Positions 16,677 to 25,376 of a stretch of DNA of 38,889 nt are shown piece after piece. The notes under the pieces were generated by a model, which saw only the letters and a list, made by a program, of their open reading frames with translations, searched no databases and had not been told where the DNA came from. Source of the DNA: Candidatus Peribacteria bacterium RIFCSPLOWO2_12_FULL_55_15 (GTDB lineage Bacteria; Patescibacteriota; Gracilibacteria; Peribacterales; Peribacteraceae); the NCBI GenBank assembly GCA_001789045.1, contig MFYG01000008.1:1-38889 (forward strand), written 5' to 3'. The translations under genes were made by a program, and so were the position numbers. How positions within the stretch are numbered: the stretch's first letter is position 1; every line of letters starts with the position of its first letter.

Positions 16677-17687
16677 TCATTCCCACCGCACTCTTTCCAA
16701 AGACGGCAGCACCGTCATCCACGTCTGACCGGGGGCGAAAAGGAGAGGACTGCCATCGGCAATGAAAAACCGGAAAGGACCGTCGGAACTGCGTTCCCAG
16801 AACCCGTGTTGGAGAACGCCGGAACGGAAGAGGAGCACTCGAGAACGACCATCAGGATTGATTGCTAGACGCCCGTACTCCCCTTCCGAAACTATAGGAA
16901 CCTCAAGAATGAGCACATTGGCAGGTTTTCCCTGTTCCGACACAGACCCGCTGCGACGGATGTACGCCTCCTGGATCGTGTCGTACGTGTACATGACATC
17001 ATGGAGAGGACTGAAGAATTGGAGATGGATGACGTAAGCTCCCGACCCCGCAGGGGAAGGACCGATGCGGTACGGAGGCCACACAATCCTCCGCCGCGCG
17101 GCATGGCCGACCAAGGCACGAACATGTTCCGACCGCAGGAACATATTATGCGGCGCGGGAACGGAACGATCTCGTAATGGAGCATCGTCGACGCCGAGCA
17201 CATTCACCCACGGCACAGGACTTTCCTCAAGATTCTGCAGTGCTTCCGGACTTCCCCCTGCAAAGAGGAGAGCGGAGGCCCACGGTTCTATCACCGAGAG
17301 AAAATAGGGACGAAGGGAACGAACCGGACCTGTCTGCTCCGGGAGATGCTCTCGATCGAAGAATGCGACGAAGCGGGAGATGTATCCCTCCACGAGGAAT
17401 TCGCCGACAAAGAGCGCATCGGAGAGTCCACGCTGATGCGGCCGCGCATCCTCGTGGTTCTCGATGATGACGGCAACAGGGAATATGGATGGTTTGGACC
17501 ATGGAGCCAAGCCGAAACGGGAGAGAAAATCCGAAATTCCACCGGATGGTAATGCTTCTACAGAGGAAGGAACGGGAGGAATCGGCGGACGATGAGAAGG
17601 AGGCACGCTGAATAACCGGACGAAGAAGAGGATGCTCACACTGAGAGCAACCAATGCCGCGCCGAGGACAAAAGAACGCCTGAACAT
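16677..17687 (-). CDS. DUF3048 (YerB-like) membrane-anchored protein
   Basis: 336 residues. A single N-terminal transmembrane anchor (SFVLGAALVALSVSILFFVRLF) precedes the DUF3048 domain: FPVAVIIENHEDARPHQRGLSDALFVGEFLVEGYISRFVAFFD, GPVRSLRPYFLSVIEPW, and the C-terminal half with QGKPANVLILEVP and FAPGQTWMTVLPS. Members are extracytoplasmic proteins of unknown activity, often lipoproteins; here no lipobox is present. It is the last gene of the hppA operon, 1 nt after the L25 stop, and is convergent with the ATP-grasp gene with only 4 nt between. Confidence 0.85.
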   Translation of the reverse strand: MFRRSFVLGAALVALSVSILFFVRLFSVPPSHRPPIPPVPSSVEALPSGGISDFLSRFGLAPWSKPSIFPVAVIIENHEDARPHQRGLSDALFVGEFLVEGYISRFVAFFDREHLPEQTGPVRSLRPYFLSVIEPWASALLFAGGSPEALQNLEESPVPWVNVLGVDDAPLRDRSVPAPHNMFLRSEHVRALVGHAARRRIVWPPYRIGPSPAGSGAYVIHLQFFSPLHDVMYTYDTIQEAYIRRSGSVSEQGKPANVLILEVPIVSEGEYGRLAINPDGRSRVLLFRSGVLQHGFWERSSDGPFRFFIADGSPLLFAPGQTWMTVLPSLERVRWE

Positions 17688-17688
17688 A

Positions 17689-18363
17689 CTATTTCGTCCC
17701 TTCCATCGGCGCAGAACCTGCAGGAGGCGCTCCTTCTGCGGTAGGAACTGCCCCCTCCGCGGCTCCCTCTGCAACAACCGGTGGTGGGGCCACTTCCTCC
17801 TCTTTTCGCTGCTCCTGCACCGTCGCAATAACCACCGTTGGTCCTTCCAATATCACGACATTGGGCGGAAGCGGAATATCACGCACCATGAGGACATCGC
17901 CGAACTGTGCGAGAGCATCGAGAGAAAGGGGAAGTTCCGCGGGAATATGCGATGGCAGGCACCGCACGGTCACATGATCGAGAGGAACGACGAGCACTCC
18001 TGCAAGATCGCGCACGGCAGATGACACTCCCTCAAAGCGAAGAGGAATGGGAACCTCCACTTCCTTCGTGAGATCCACGGCGTAGAAATCCGAATGAATG
18101 CAGTGATCCGTGACGGGATCGAACGCGATGTCGCGGAAGAGGGCCGGCACCACCTTCTCCGCATCCCCATCGATGCTCAATTCCACCAATGCACTCTTTC
18201 CTGCATGATCAAAGGCTTTCTGGAGCACAGGCGCCGAACATTCCAGGAGAGTGTTCTCCATTTTTTGGCCGTAGAGAACACAGGGGATAGAGCCCAAACG
18301 ACGGAGGGCCGCTGCTTTGACCTTCGGCCGCCTGGTCGCAACCGCAAGAGGAATCATAGCCAT
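17689..18363 (-). CDS. rplY: 50S ribosomal protein L25 (CTC form)
   Basis: 224 residues. The N-terminal 5S-rRNA-binding L25 domain (about 1-95) shows RRLGSIPCVLYGQ, ALVELSIDGD and HCIHSDFYAVDL. The C-terminal TL5/CTC domain shows VEVPIPLRFEGVSSAVRDLAGVLV, VRCLPSHIPAELPLSLDAL and IPLPPNVVIL. A low-complexity Ala/Glu/Pro tail ends it. The start could be Met1 or Met3 (MAMIPLAV). It stabilises the central protuberance with 5S rRNA. It is encoded between a glycosyltransferase and DUF3048 in a minus-strand operon. Confidence 0.93.
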   Translation of the reverse strand: MAMIPLAVATRRPKVKAAALRRLGSIPCVLYGQKMENTLLECSAPVLQKAFDHAGKSALVELSIDGDAEKVVPALFRDIAFDPVTDHCIHSDFYAVDLTKEVEVPIPLRFEGVSSAVRDLAGVLVVPLDHVTVRCLPSHIPAELPLSLDALAQFGDVLMVRDIPLPPNVVILEGPTVVIATVQEQRKEEEVAPPPVVAEGAAEGAVPTAEGAPPAGSAPMEGTK

Positions 18364-18397
18364 AGGATCGCTATGGTACGCGAAAAATAGATAGCGG

Positions 18398-19252
18398 TCA
18401 ACGCCGCGGAAGCGGATGTCCGCGCCATTTCCAGAAGTACTTCGCGGCGCTCGCGAGATGGGCGCGCCCGGTGCGGTGGCAGAGAAGGGAAAGCAATCCC
18501 CCCTCGCTCAAGCGGCGCTTTCGATCCGTCGCCGTCGCCTGCGGGAAATAGACAACGCGCTTCCCCGCTTCCCACGAACGCCGGCAGAGGTCAATGTCCT
18601 CGAAGAAGAGGAAGAACCGAGGATCGAAGGCGCCGATCTCCTCAAGGAGCGACCGGCGGATGAGGAGGCACGCCCCCACCGCCCAATCGACGTCGCGGGC
18701 CGCCTGCGGATCCTGGTCCCACTGGAGGTACCGCCGCATGCGTCCGGGAAACGCGCGGCGCAGGACCGTCCGCTTGATGAGGAGGTCGGTCACGCTGGGA
18801 AACGTGCGGTAGGAATCCCGCACCGTGCCGTCTTCATGGAGAAGTCTCGGCGCGAGGACGCCGATGGTCGGATCTGCCTCCATCGCCGCCACCATGTACG
18901 CGAGACCGGCGAGCTCCAGTGTATTGTCAGGATTGATGATGAGGAGATATTTTCCTCCTGCGCGCGTGAGTGCGAGCGCATTCCCTCTGGCATAACCCAC
19001 ATTCCGCGGGGACTCGAGAATGTGAACCGATGGAAACCGTGCAAGCCTGTTGCGGATGACGCCGATGGAGTCGTCGCAGGAATGGTTATCAATAACCAGC
19101 ACCTCCAAGCCCCCCACCCCCCGTTCAGGGCATGAGGGCCCCTCAGGGCCTAAAACGGCTAGCCCATCCACACAGAGCAGCACCTCGGTGCACCGCACCG
19201 CCTCCTGCGGCGTGCGGTAGTTGAGGACGATGGCGGAGACGAGAGGACTCAA
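18398..19252 (-). CDS. Family 2 glycosyltransferase (rhamnosyltransferase-like)
   Basis: 284 residues from a TTG that overlaps the hppA stop (TTGA). The GT-A signatures are VSAIVLNYRT, EVLVIDNHSCDDS, VHILESPRNVGYARGNALAL and IINPDNTL (the DxN/DxD-like metal site); AVGACLLIRRSLLEEIGAFDPRFFLFFEDIDLCRR is typical of the WcaA/RfbF branch. An unusual stretch (about residues 29-45, VDGLAVLGPEGPSCPERGVG) interrupts the usual spacing and comes from a palindromic DNA segment. It probably transfers sugars to envelope polysaccharide. Confidence 0.87.
   Translation of the reverse strand: MSPLVSAIVLNYRTPQEAVRCTEVLLCVDGLAVLGPEGPSCPERGVGGLEVLVIDNHSCDDSIGVIRNRLARFPSVHILESPRNVGYARGNALALTRAGGKYLLIINPDNTLELAGLAYMVAAMEADPTIGVLAPRLLHEDGTVRDSYRTFPSVTDLLIKRTVLRRAFPGRMRRYLQWDQDPQAARDVDWAVGACLLIRRSLLEEIGAFDPRFFLFFEDIDLCRRSWEAGKRVVYFPQATATDRKRRLSEGGLLSLLCHRTGRAHLASAAKYFWKWRGHPLPRR
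19121..19158. repeat. Palindromic segment inside the glycosyltransferase gene
   Basis: TGAGGG-C-CCCTCA (19133-19145) is a perfect palindrome, flanked by CCGTT (19121-19125) and AACGG (19154-19158). It adds about 15 residues in frame between two conserved GT2 blocks. Confidence 0.45.
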
Positions 19253-21324
19253 ATGAACAGAGCGGCCAGTGCAAGAGTCAATGTCGAGAAAAGCTTAATG
19301 AGCACGTGGAGACTCGGACCGGCCGTATCCTTGAACGGATCACCGACAGTGTCTCCTGTCACCGCTGCCTGATGAGCAAAGCTCCGCTTCCCGCCATACA
19401 CACCTCCCTCGATGTACTTCTTCGCATTGTCCCACGCGCCGCCGCTGTTGTTGAAATACGCCGCGAGGATCACTCCTGCAATGGTCCCCACCATGAGCAT
19501 CCCCGCAACCGCCTCCGCACGGAAGAGAACCCCCACCACAATCGGACCGACCACGGCAAGGAGACCGGGTAGCACCATTTCCTTGAGCGCCGAACGCGTT
19601 GCAATATCCACCGCAACGGCATAGTCAGGCTCTTCCTTCCCTTCCATGATGCCTGGCTTCTCCCGGAACTGCCGCCGGACCTCTTCCACGATCACCCCAG
19701 CCGCCCGACCAACGGCACGAATGGCAAACGAGGAAAAAAGGAAGACGATCATGGCTCCGAGAAATGCTCCAATGAAAACCTCCACTCTCGCGAGATCAAC
19801 CGAGAAGAGGTGGGCCTCCTCAAGATATGCGGAAAAAAGAAGGAAGGCAGCAAGAGCGGCAGAGCCAACGGCGTACCCCTTCGTGAGCGCTTTCGTTGTA
19901 TTCCCAGTTGCATCCAACTCATCAGTCACTTGACGAACAGATTCCGCAGCATGCGACATCTCGACAATACCACCCGCATTATCGGTAATCGGACCGAACA
20001 TATCCATGGCAAGGACATACGCAACGACTGAGAGCATGCCTATAGTGGCCACAGCTGTTCCGTAGAGACCGCCGCTCGGAATTCCGGTCTGGATCCCACA
20101 CCAATACGAGGAAAAAAGAGCAGCACAGACAGTGATCACGGTGAAACCCGTCGATTCCATTCCTACCGCAGTCCCAGCAATAATATTGGTCGCATGACCC
20201 GTCTTCGATGCTTCCGCAATAGCCTGGACAGGACGATGCTGTTTCCCCGTGTAGTAATCAGTAATGTAGACGAACACGACACTGGTAAGAATGCCCACGA
20301 GCCCGGAGAGGAAGAACCAGAATGAGGAGTCTCCGGGACCAGCGAGCATCCAGCGCGTAGTTACGTACAATGCAAACGTGGTAAGAATCGCGGTCACCCA
20401 ATACCCGCGAATAAGTGCACGCATCGGTAACTCCCCTTCCTTCACTCGTACGGTGTAGACACCGATAATCGACGCCACGAGACCAATGGCGCGGAGGACA
20501 AGTGGAAAAAGAATGCCTTTCAACCCGAAGAGCGGCACAAGGGCGACGCCGAGAATCATCGCACCGATATTTTCCGCGGAGATAGATTCGAAGAGATCCG
20601 CCCCGCGCCCGGCGCAGTCGCCGACGTTATCGCCGACAAGATCGGCGATGACGGCGGGATTCCGCGGATCGTCCTCAGGAATCCCCGCCTCGATCTTCCC
20701 AACGATATCCGCGCCGACATCCGCCGCCTTGGTGTAGATCCCTCCTCCCAGCTGTGCGAAGAGCGCAACGAAACTCGCCCCGAAACCATACCCCACAATG
20801 AGCGCGGGAATCTCCGCTGCCGGACGGTCCAATCCGAAGCGATAGAAGAGGTAGAGACCGCTGATGCCGAGGAGCGAGAGGGAGGTGATCACAATGGCGG
20901 GAACTGCTCCCCCACGGAGCGCCATCTGCAGCGCGGCATTGAGACCGCCGTGCGCTGCTTGCGCGGTCTTTATATTCGCACGCGTCGCGACCACCATGCT
21001 CACGATTCCGGCAACTCCCGACAACACGGCGCCGAGCATGAACGAACCGGCAACTTCTCCTCCTCGCCTCCAGCCATCCTCCCCGCCCGTCCACACGTAC
21101 ACTGCCAGAATGAGAGCGGAGACGAGAATAGTGAGAATGGCAATCGTGCGATACTGGCGACGAATGAACGCATGTGCCCCAATGGAAATAGCCCGCGCGA
21201 CCTTGATCATGGCAGGACCACCATCGGGAGCTAAAGATACCCCTGACCAAAACACCCATGCATAGGAGAGGCAGAGAAGCGCAATCACTGGCGCAATGAG
21301 TTCGAGGAAAAGAGAGAGAACCAT
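19249..21324 (-). CDS. hppA: Membrane-bound proton-pumping pyrophosphatase, K+-independent type
   Basis: 691 residues and about 16 transmembrane helices. The substrate-binding loop reads DVGADIVGKIEAGIPEDDPRNPAVIADLVGDNVGDCAGRGADLFES, with later conserved blocks DMFGPITDNAGGIVEM and TGDTVGDPFKDTAGPSLHVLIKL. The residue that separates the two classes is Lys478 in GNTTKA, typical of K+-independent enzymes (the K+-dependent ones have Ala). It couples pyrophosphate hydrolysis to proton export, saving energy in a fermenter. A longer frame to 21813 runs into uvrC on the opposite strand and is not real. It heads the minus operon. Confidence 0.95.
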   Translation of the reverse strand: MVLSLFLELIAPVIALLCLSYAWVFWSGVSLAPDGGPAMIKVARAISIGAHAFIRRQYRTIAILTILVSALILAVYVWTGGEDGWRRGGEVAGSFMLGAVLSGVAGIVSMVVATRANIKTAQAAHGGLNAALQMALRGGAVPAIVITSLSLLGISGLYLFYRFGLDRPAAEIPALIVGYGFGASFVALFAQLGGGIYTKAADVGADIVGKIEAGIPEDDPRNPAVIADLVGDNVGDCAGRGADLFESISAENIGAMILGVALVPLFGLKGILFPLVLRAIGLVASIIGVYTVRVKEGELPMRALIRGYWVTAILTTFALYVTTRWMLAGPGDSSFWFFLSGLVGILTSVVFVYITDYYTGKQHRPVQAIAEASKTGHATNIIAGTAVGMESTGFTVITVCAALFSSYWCGIQTGIPSGGLYGTAVATIGMLSVVAYVLAMDMFGPITDNAGGIVEMSHAAESVRQVTDELDATGNTTKALTKGYAVGSAALAAFLLFSAYLEEAHLFSVDLARVEVFIGAFLGAMIVFLFSSFAIRAVGRAAGVIVEEVRRQFREKPGIMEGKEEPDYAVAVDIATRSALKEMVLPGLLAVVGPIVVGVLFRAEAVAGMLMVGTIAGVILAAYFNNSGGAWDNAKKYIEGGVYGGKRSFAHQAAVTGDTVGDPFKDTAGPSLHVLIKLFSTLTLALAALFI

Positions 21325-21357
21325 AAAAGGGGATTGGAAGTCGCTACACTGTGCCAT

Positions 21358-23094
21358 GTGCGTAAGGGGATTGCCAGCCATTCTCGGCTCCAACGCCGCA
21401 TCGCCGCCATGCCGACAGGACCGGGGGTATACCGCTGGCTGGATCAAAAGAAGAGCGTCCTCTACGTCGGGAAGGCCAGCAATCTCCGTAAACGTTTGCT
21501 GAGTTACCTCCGGAGCCACAAGAGCGACGGACCGTGGCGCAGAGCACTCTTGGATGCCGCGGTCGACGTCGACGTGACGCTCACGCCGAACGAACGCGAG
21601 GCACTCATCCTCGAAACAAACCTCATTAAAGAATTGCAGCCGAAATACAACGTCCTGATGAAAGACGGAAAGAATTACCTCTATGTCCGCATCGCCATGA
21701 ACGACCCATTCCCTCGCGTAGACCTCGTGCGACGCATGGAAAAGGACGGCGCCGAGTACTTCGGGCCATACCTGACGAGAGAATCCGTCGAGCAGATCCT
21801 CGCAATGCTCCATGAACTCTATGACTCTCGCGCATGCCGACGGTCACTGGACATGCTGAATAAGTGCCCTGAAACGGCATTCGTGAATGCCGTGCCGTGC
21901 CTCGAATACCAGATCGGCCGCTGCTGCGGACTCTGCGCGGGAATGGTGCGCCGGGAAGAGTACCGCGGAAGAATGGAACAAGTCGCGCGCTTCCTCCGCG
22001 GAGAACAGGGAGAAGCACGGAAGCTCCTCCACAATCGCATGACCGCAGCGGCGGCGGAGAGAAAATTCGAAAAGGCGGCAAGCATGCGGAATGCGCTCGC
22101 GGCGCTGGAGGAGACACCGCGCGGCAGCATGCTCGCGGCGGACGCCAGTGACGAGGAGGGGGATATTTTCGGCGTGGCGCTCCGCGCGGGGCGCGCGCAT
22201 GTGGTCATCTTCCTCCAACGACATGGACGCATCGTTGGGGACGTCCGCTTCACACTCGAAGGACAAGCGGACGCTCCAGCGCACGTCCTCGAACAATTCC
22301 TGCCCCAGTATTACGGGGAACACCGGAACATCCCGCGGCAGATCCTCCTCCCCATGGACGTGGAAGGAAAAGGCGCCCTCGCGCAGTGGCTCACGGAACA
22401 GCGAGGAAGCTCCGTGCGCATCGTCGCGCCGAAGCGCGGACAGCGATACCGCCTGCTGCAGCTCGCGGAGAAGAACGCAACGGAGCAGGCGCGGCAAGAA
22501 GCGCAGGAACGGGAGAAGAGGCAGAAAAATACGTCTGCGGCCCTCCGCGGCCTGCAGAACGCTCTCCGCCTCCCCCGCCCCCCGCGTCGCATCGAGGGAT
22601 ACGACATCAGTCACCTCAGCGGAACGGAAACGGTGGGAAGTATGGTCGTCCTGCGATGCGGAGAACCGCAAAACGCCCACTACCGCTCCTTCGTAATCCG
22701 CACGATGAAGGAGGGCGCCATCGATGATTGCGCCGCCATCTGCGAGGTTTTGACTCGCCGCCTCCGCCATCTCACGCACAAGGAAGAGGAACCGCCGCGG
22801 CGCCGGCAGAAACCCGACCGGTCGTTCTCCCGCACTCCCGACCTCATCGTCATCGACGGAGGAAAGGGGCAGCTTTCCACGGCACTGGACGTATGGAAGA
22901 ACTTTGCATGTACGATCCCCGTCGTTGCCCTCGCAAAACGCGAAGAAGAGCTCTTTGCCCCCGGTTCGCCGAAGCCCGTGCCGCTCCCGCATGATTCCCC
23001 TGCCCTTTTTCTCCTCATGCGACTCCGCGACGAGGCGCACCGCTTCGCCAACCGGCATCGTGAGAAACGCGCCCATCGGCATTTACTTTCCTAA
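21358..23094 (+). CDS. uvrC: Excinuclease ABC subunit C, lacking C-terminal HhH domain
   Basis: 578 residues from the GTG at 21358. The GIY-YIG nuclease is at about 18-100 (TGPGVYRWLDQKKSVLYVGKASNLRKRL, ALILETNLIKELQPKYN). A Cys cluster (CPETAFVNAVPCLEYQIGRCCGLC) and the UvrB-interacting UVR helix (ARKLLHNRMTAAAAERKFEKAASMRNAL) follow. The RNase H-like nuclease shows RIEGYDISHLSGTETVGSMVV and LIVIDGGKGQL. The protein stops at RDEAHRFANRHREKRAHRHLLS, just before the usual helix-hairpin-helix pair. It makes both incisions in nucleotide excision repair. TACACT is 7 nt before the GTG. Confidence 0.94.
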   Translation: MRKGIASHSRLQRRIAAMPTGPGVYRWLDQKKSVLYVGKASNLRKRLLSYLRSHKSDGPWRRALLDAAVDVDVTLTPNEREALILETNLIKELQPKYNVLMKDGKNYLYVRIAMNDPFPRVDLVRRMEKDGAEYFGPYLTRESVEQILAMLHELYDSRACRRSLDMLNKCPETAFVNAVPCLEYQIGRCCGLCAGMVRREEYRGRMEQVARFLRGEQGEARKLLHNRMTAAAAERKFEKAASMRNALAALEETPRGSMLAADASDEEGDIFGVALRAGRAHVVIFLQRHGRIVGDVRFTLEGQADAPAHVLEQFLPQYYGEHRNIPRQILLPMDVEGKGALAQWLTEQRGSSVRIVAPKRGQRYRLLQLAEKNATEQARQEAQEREKRQKNTSAALRGLQNALRLPRPPRRIEGYDISHLSGTETVGSMVVLRCGEPQNAHYRSFVIRTMKEGAIDDCAAICEVLTRRLRHLTHKEEEPPRRRQKPDRSFSRTPDLIVIDGGKGQLSTALDVWKNFACTIPVVALAKREEELFAPGSPKPVPLPHDSPALFLLMRLRDEAHRFANRHREKRAHRHLLS

Positions 23095-23117
23095 AATCCC
23101 AAGTTACACTCACCACC

Positions 23118-23492
23118 ATGAAAAAGTTTTCTTTCATTATCAGCACCCTCGGCGGCGCAGTCCTCGGATACCTCGCGAGCAATCAGCGTCTTCGCGAGGA
23201 ACTCACAAAAGCCAAAGGACCGAACGCCACGAGAAAAATCCTGGCCGGCCACCTCCAGAAAGACGGCAAGCGCATCGGTCAGGATATCCGCTCTTTCCTG
23301 GAAAGCGCCCACGTGCAAAAGAAAATCCGCGGCGCGCAGACCCTCCTGCAGCAGCAATGGCAAAAAGCGGAAGGGGAAATCCATCATCTCTTCGACAAAG
23401 GAAAGCATGAAGCGGAGAAGTTCTCACGCAAAACCCTTCGCTCTGCCCGTTCCTCCGTAAAACGAGTGAAGCGCTTGTCAAAAATCCCGTGA
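23118..23492 (+). CDS. Small membrane-anchored coiled protein, YtxH-like
   Basis: 124 residues. An N-terminal glycine-rich membrane segment (FSFIISTLGGAVLGYLASN) is followed by a long, basic, helical, coiled-coil-prone tail (QRLREELTKAKGP to RSARSSVKRVKRLSKIP). The layout resembles YtxH-type or apolipophorin-like small proteins, with no catalytic motif. Function unknown. TACACT (23105-23110) is 7 nt before the ATG, predicting a leaderless mRNA. The stop overlaps the GTG of pyrG (GTGA), so the two are co-translated. Confidence 0.7.
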   Translation: MKKFSFIISTLGGAVLGYLASNQRLREELTKAKGPNATRKILAGHLQKDGKRIGQDIRSFLESAHVQKKIRGAQTLLQQQWQKAEGEIHHLFDKGKHEAEKFSRKTLRSARSSVKRVKRLSKIP

Positions 23493-25225
23493 CCCCCCCC
23501 TCCCGCCACCCCCGCTTCATCGTCTTCACCGGTGGCGTCTGCAGCTCTCTTGGAAAAGGCATTGCCGCATCGGCGATCGGGGCCATTATGAAAGCCTGCG
23601 GGCTGAAAGTCTTCGTCCAGAAGATTGATCCCTACCTGAATATTGATCCAGGCACCATGAGCCCCTTCCAGCACGGGGAAGTGTTCGTGACGAACGACGG
23701 AGCGGAGACCGACCTAGACCTTGGGCACTACGAACGCTTCATCGATGAACCGATGAGTCGCCTTTCCACGGTGACAGCGGGTCAGATCTATCAGGACACC
23801 ATCAACAGGGAACGGCGCGGGGATTTCCTCGGAGGCACCATCCAGGTGGTTCCCCACATAACGAACGCGATCAAGCAGAAAATAGCGCAGGCCGCAGAAG
23901 CCATGGGAGCGGACATTCTCATGGTGGAGATCGGGGGGACGGTGGGTGACATCGAAAGCCCGGCTTTCCTGGAAGCTGTCCGCCAGCTGCGAAGCGAGCT
24001 GGAACCCGGTCGCCTCTTCCACATTCCCCTCACGCTCCTGCCATACCTGAAGGGATCGAAGGAGCTGAAAACGAAGCCGACGCAGCACTCCGTCCAGGAA
24101 CTCCACCGCCACGGCATCCAGCCGGACATGATTCTCGCCCGCGCCGATTATCCTATTCCTGATGATCTCCTCGACAAGATCAGCCGCTTCTGCGATGTTC
24201 CACGCGAGGCAGTCCTCCCCGCCCAAACCCTCCACTCCATCTACGACGTACCTCTGCACCTGGAAAAGTACGGTATTGCACGCATTATTGGGGATAAACT
24301 CGGTCTTGGGACCCTCGCGCCCAATATGACAGAGTGGGAGGAAGGCCGCCTACGTCACGACGCTGCAAAGAAGGTTATCCGGATCGCCCTCGTCGGAAAA
24401 TATACCGGTCTTGAAGACGCGTATCTCAGCGTGATCGAAGCGATAAAATCCGCTGCCGTGAAAAATGGCCGGAAAGCGGAGATCCTCTGGATTGATAGTG
24501 AGAAACTCGAAGAGAAAGACGAAGAAACCTGGGCGATCATGAGGAATGCGAACGGTATCGTCGTTCCTGGCGGATTCGGTTCGCGGGGAATCGAGGGGAA
24601 AATTGCAGCGATCCGTTATGCACGCACAAAGAAAATTCCCTATCTCGGCCTCTGCCTCGGCGGGCAGCTCCTCGCGATCGAGTTCGCACGCGCAGCCCTC
24701 AAAGATCCCGCCCTCACGAGCGAGGAATTTGACGAAAAAGGAGCGATCCAAAAGAGCAAATACGTCGTCCACTTCCTCCCTGGCCAGGCGAAGGGGACGA
24801 AGAAAGGAGGAACCCTGCGTCTCGGCGCCTACCCATGCTCCATCGTCCCACACACCAAAGCATGGCAAGCCTATCAATCCCCTCCCCCCGCCATTCGGCC
24901 CCGAGCTCATGGCCGAGGGACGGGAGAGGGTTACCCGCCCGTACCGATCAGCGGTACGGATCGGGCGGGAGGTGAGGGGCCGTTCATGGTTTCCGAGCGT
25001 CACCGCCACCGCTACGAATTCAATAATGCCTTCCAAAAGAGGCTGGAGGCAAAGGGACTCATCTTCTCAGGGATATGGGAGGAAACGAACCTCGCAGAGA
25101 TTGTGGAACTGAAAGACCATCCCTTCATGCTCGGCACACAATTCCACCCGGAATTCCAAAGCCGCCCGCACCGCCCGCACCCCTTGTTCGAGGCATTCCT
25201 CAAAGCTGCTATTGAGCACTCGTAG
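23489..25225 (+). CDS. pyrG: CTP synthase with palindrome-derived insertion
   Basis: 578 residues from GTG. The synthetase domain (1-270) shows FIVFTGGVCSSLGKGIAASAIGAIMK, KIDPYLNIDPGTMSPFQHGEVFVTNDGAETDLDLGHYERF and EIGGTVGDIESPAF. The class I glutaminase shows GGFGSRG, the nucleophile loop YLGLCLGGQLLAIEFAR, ERHRHRYEFNN and FHPEFQSRP. It makes CTP from UTP, glutamine and ATP. Residues about 464-497 (SPPPAIRPRAHGRGTGEGYP onward) are an extra segment just before ERHRHRYE, encoded by an imperfect palindrome. Reading frame and catalytic residues stay intact. Confidence 0.95.
   Translation: MTPPSRHPRFIVFTGGVCSSLGKGIAASAIGAIMKACGLKVFVQKIDPYLNIDPGTMSPFQHGEVFVTNDGAETDLDLGHYERFIDEPMSRLSTVTAGQIYQDTINRERRGDFLGGTIQVVPHITNAIKQKIAQAAEAMGADILMVEIGGTVGDIESPAFLEAVRQLRSELEPGRLFHIPLTLLPYLKGSKELKTKPTQHSVQELHRHGIQPDMILARADYPIPDDLLDKISRFCDVPREAVLPAQTLHSIYDVPLHLEKYGIARIIGDKLGLGTLAPNMTEWEEGRLRHDAAKKVIRIALVGKYTGLEDAYLSVIEAIKSAAVKNGRKAEILWIDSEKLEEKDEETWAIMRNANGIVVPGGFGSRGIEGKIAAIRYARTKKIPYLGLCLGGQLLAIEFARAALKDPALTSEEFDEKGAIQKSKYVVHFLPGQAKGTKKGGTLRLGAYPCSIVPHTKAWQAYQSPPPAIRPRAHGRGTGEGYPPVPISGTDRAGGEGPFMVSERHRHRYEFNNAFQKRLEAKGLIFSGIWEETNLAEIVELKDHPFMLGTQFHPEFQSRPHRPHPLFEAFLKAAIEHS
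24879..24979. repeat. GC-rich palindromic element inserted in frame in pyrG
   Basis: Outer arms are 24879-24892 and 24964-24979. Inside, CCCGCCCG-TACCG (24934-24946) faces CGGTA (24952-24956) and CGGGCGGG (24962-24969). About 101 bp long, it adds about 34 residues. GACGGGAGAGGGTTAC links it to the repeat at the proS 3' end. Confidence 0.7.
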
Positions 25226-25250
25226 AAAAGCTCTGAAAAAAGTGTACGTC

Positions 25251-25348
25251 TTGTCACCCTGAGGTGCGAGCCGAGCGAGGCACGAAGGGCGACAATGTGT
25301 CATGGTTCGTGGCTCGGCTTCGGCCTCGCACCTCACCATGACACATTG
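25251..25348. repeat. Nested inverted repeats between pyrG and the PHP gene
   Basis: CAATGTGTCATGGT (25293-25306) is a perfect inverted repeat of ACCATGACACATTG (25335-25348). GAGGTGCGAG (25261-25270) pairs with CTCGCACCTC (25325-25334), and TTGTC/GACAA (25251-25255, 25291-25295) is a competing stem. Two alternative folds are therefore possible. The 151-bp gap between convergent genes holds nothing else; the repeat may act as a bidirectional transcript end although no T tract follows. Confidence 0.7.
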
Positions 25349-25376
25349 GCATTTTTCAAAGTCTCCCCAACAACCA

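Noticed and set aside
19249-21813. Extended 854-residue start for the pyrophosphatase
   Set aside because: The extension overlaps uvrC on the other strand and lacks similarity; MVLSLFLELIAPVIALLCL at 21324 is the natural N-terminus.
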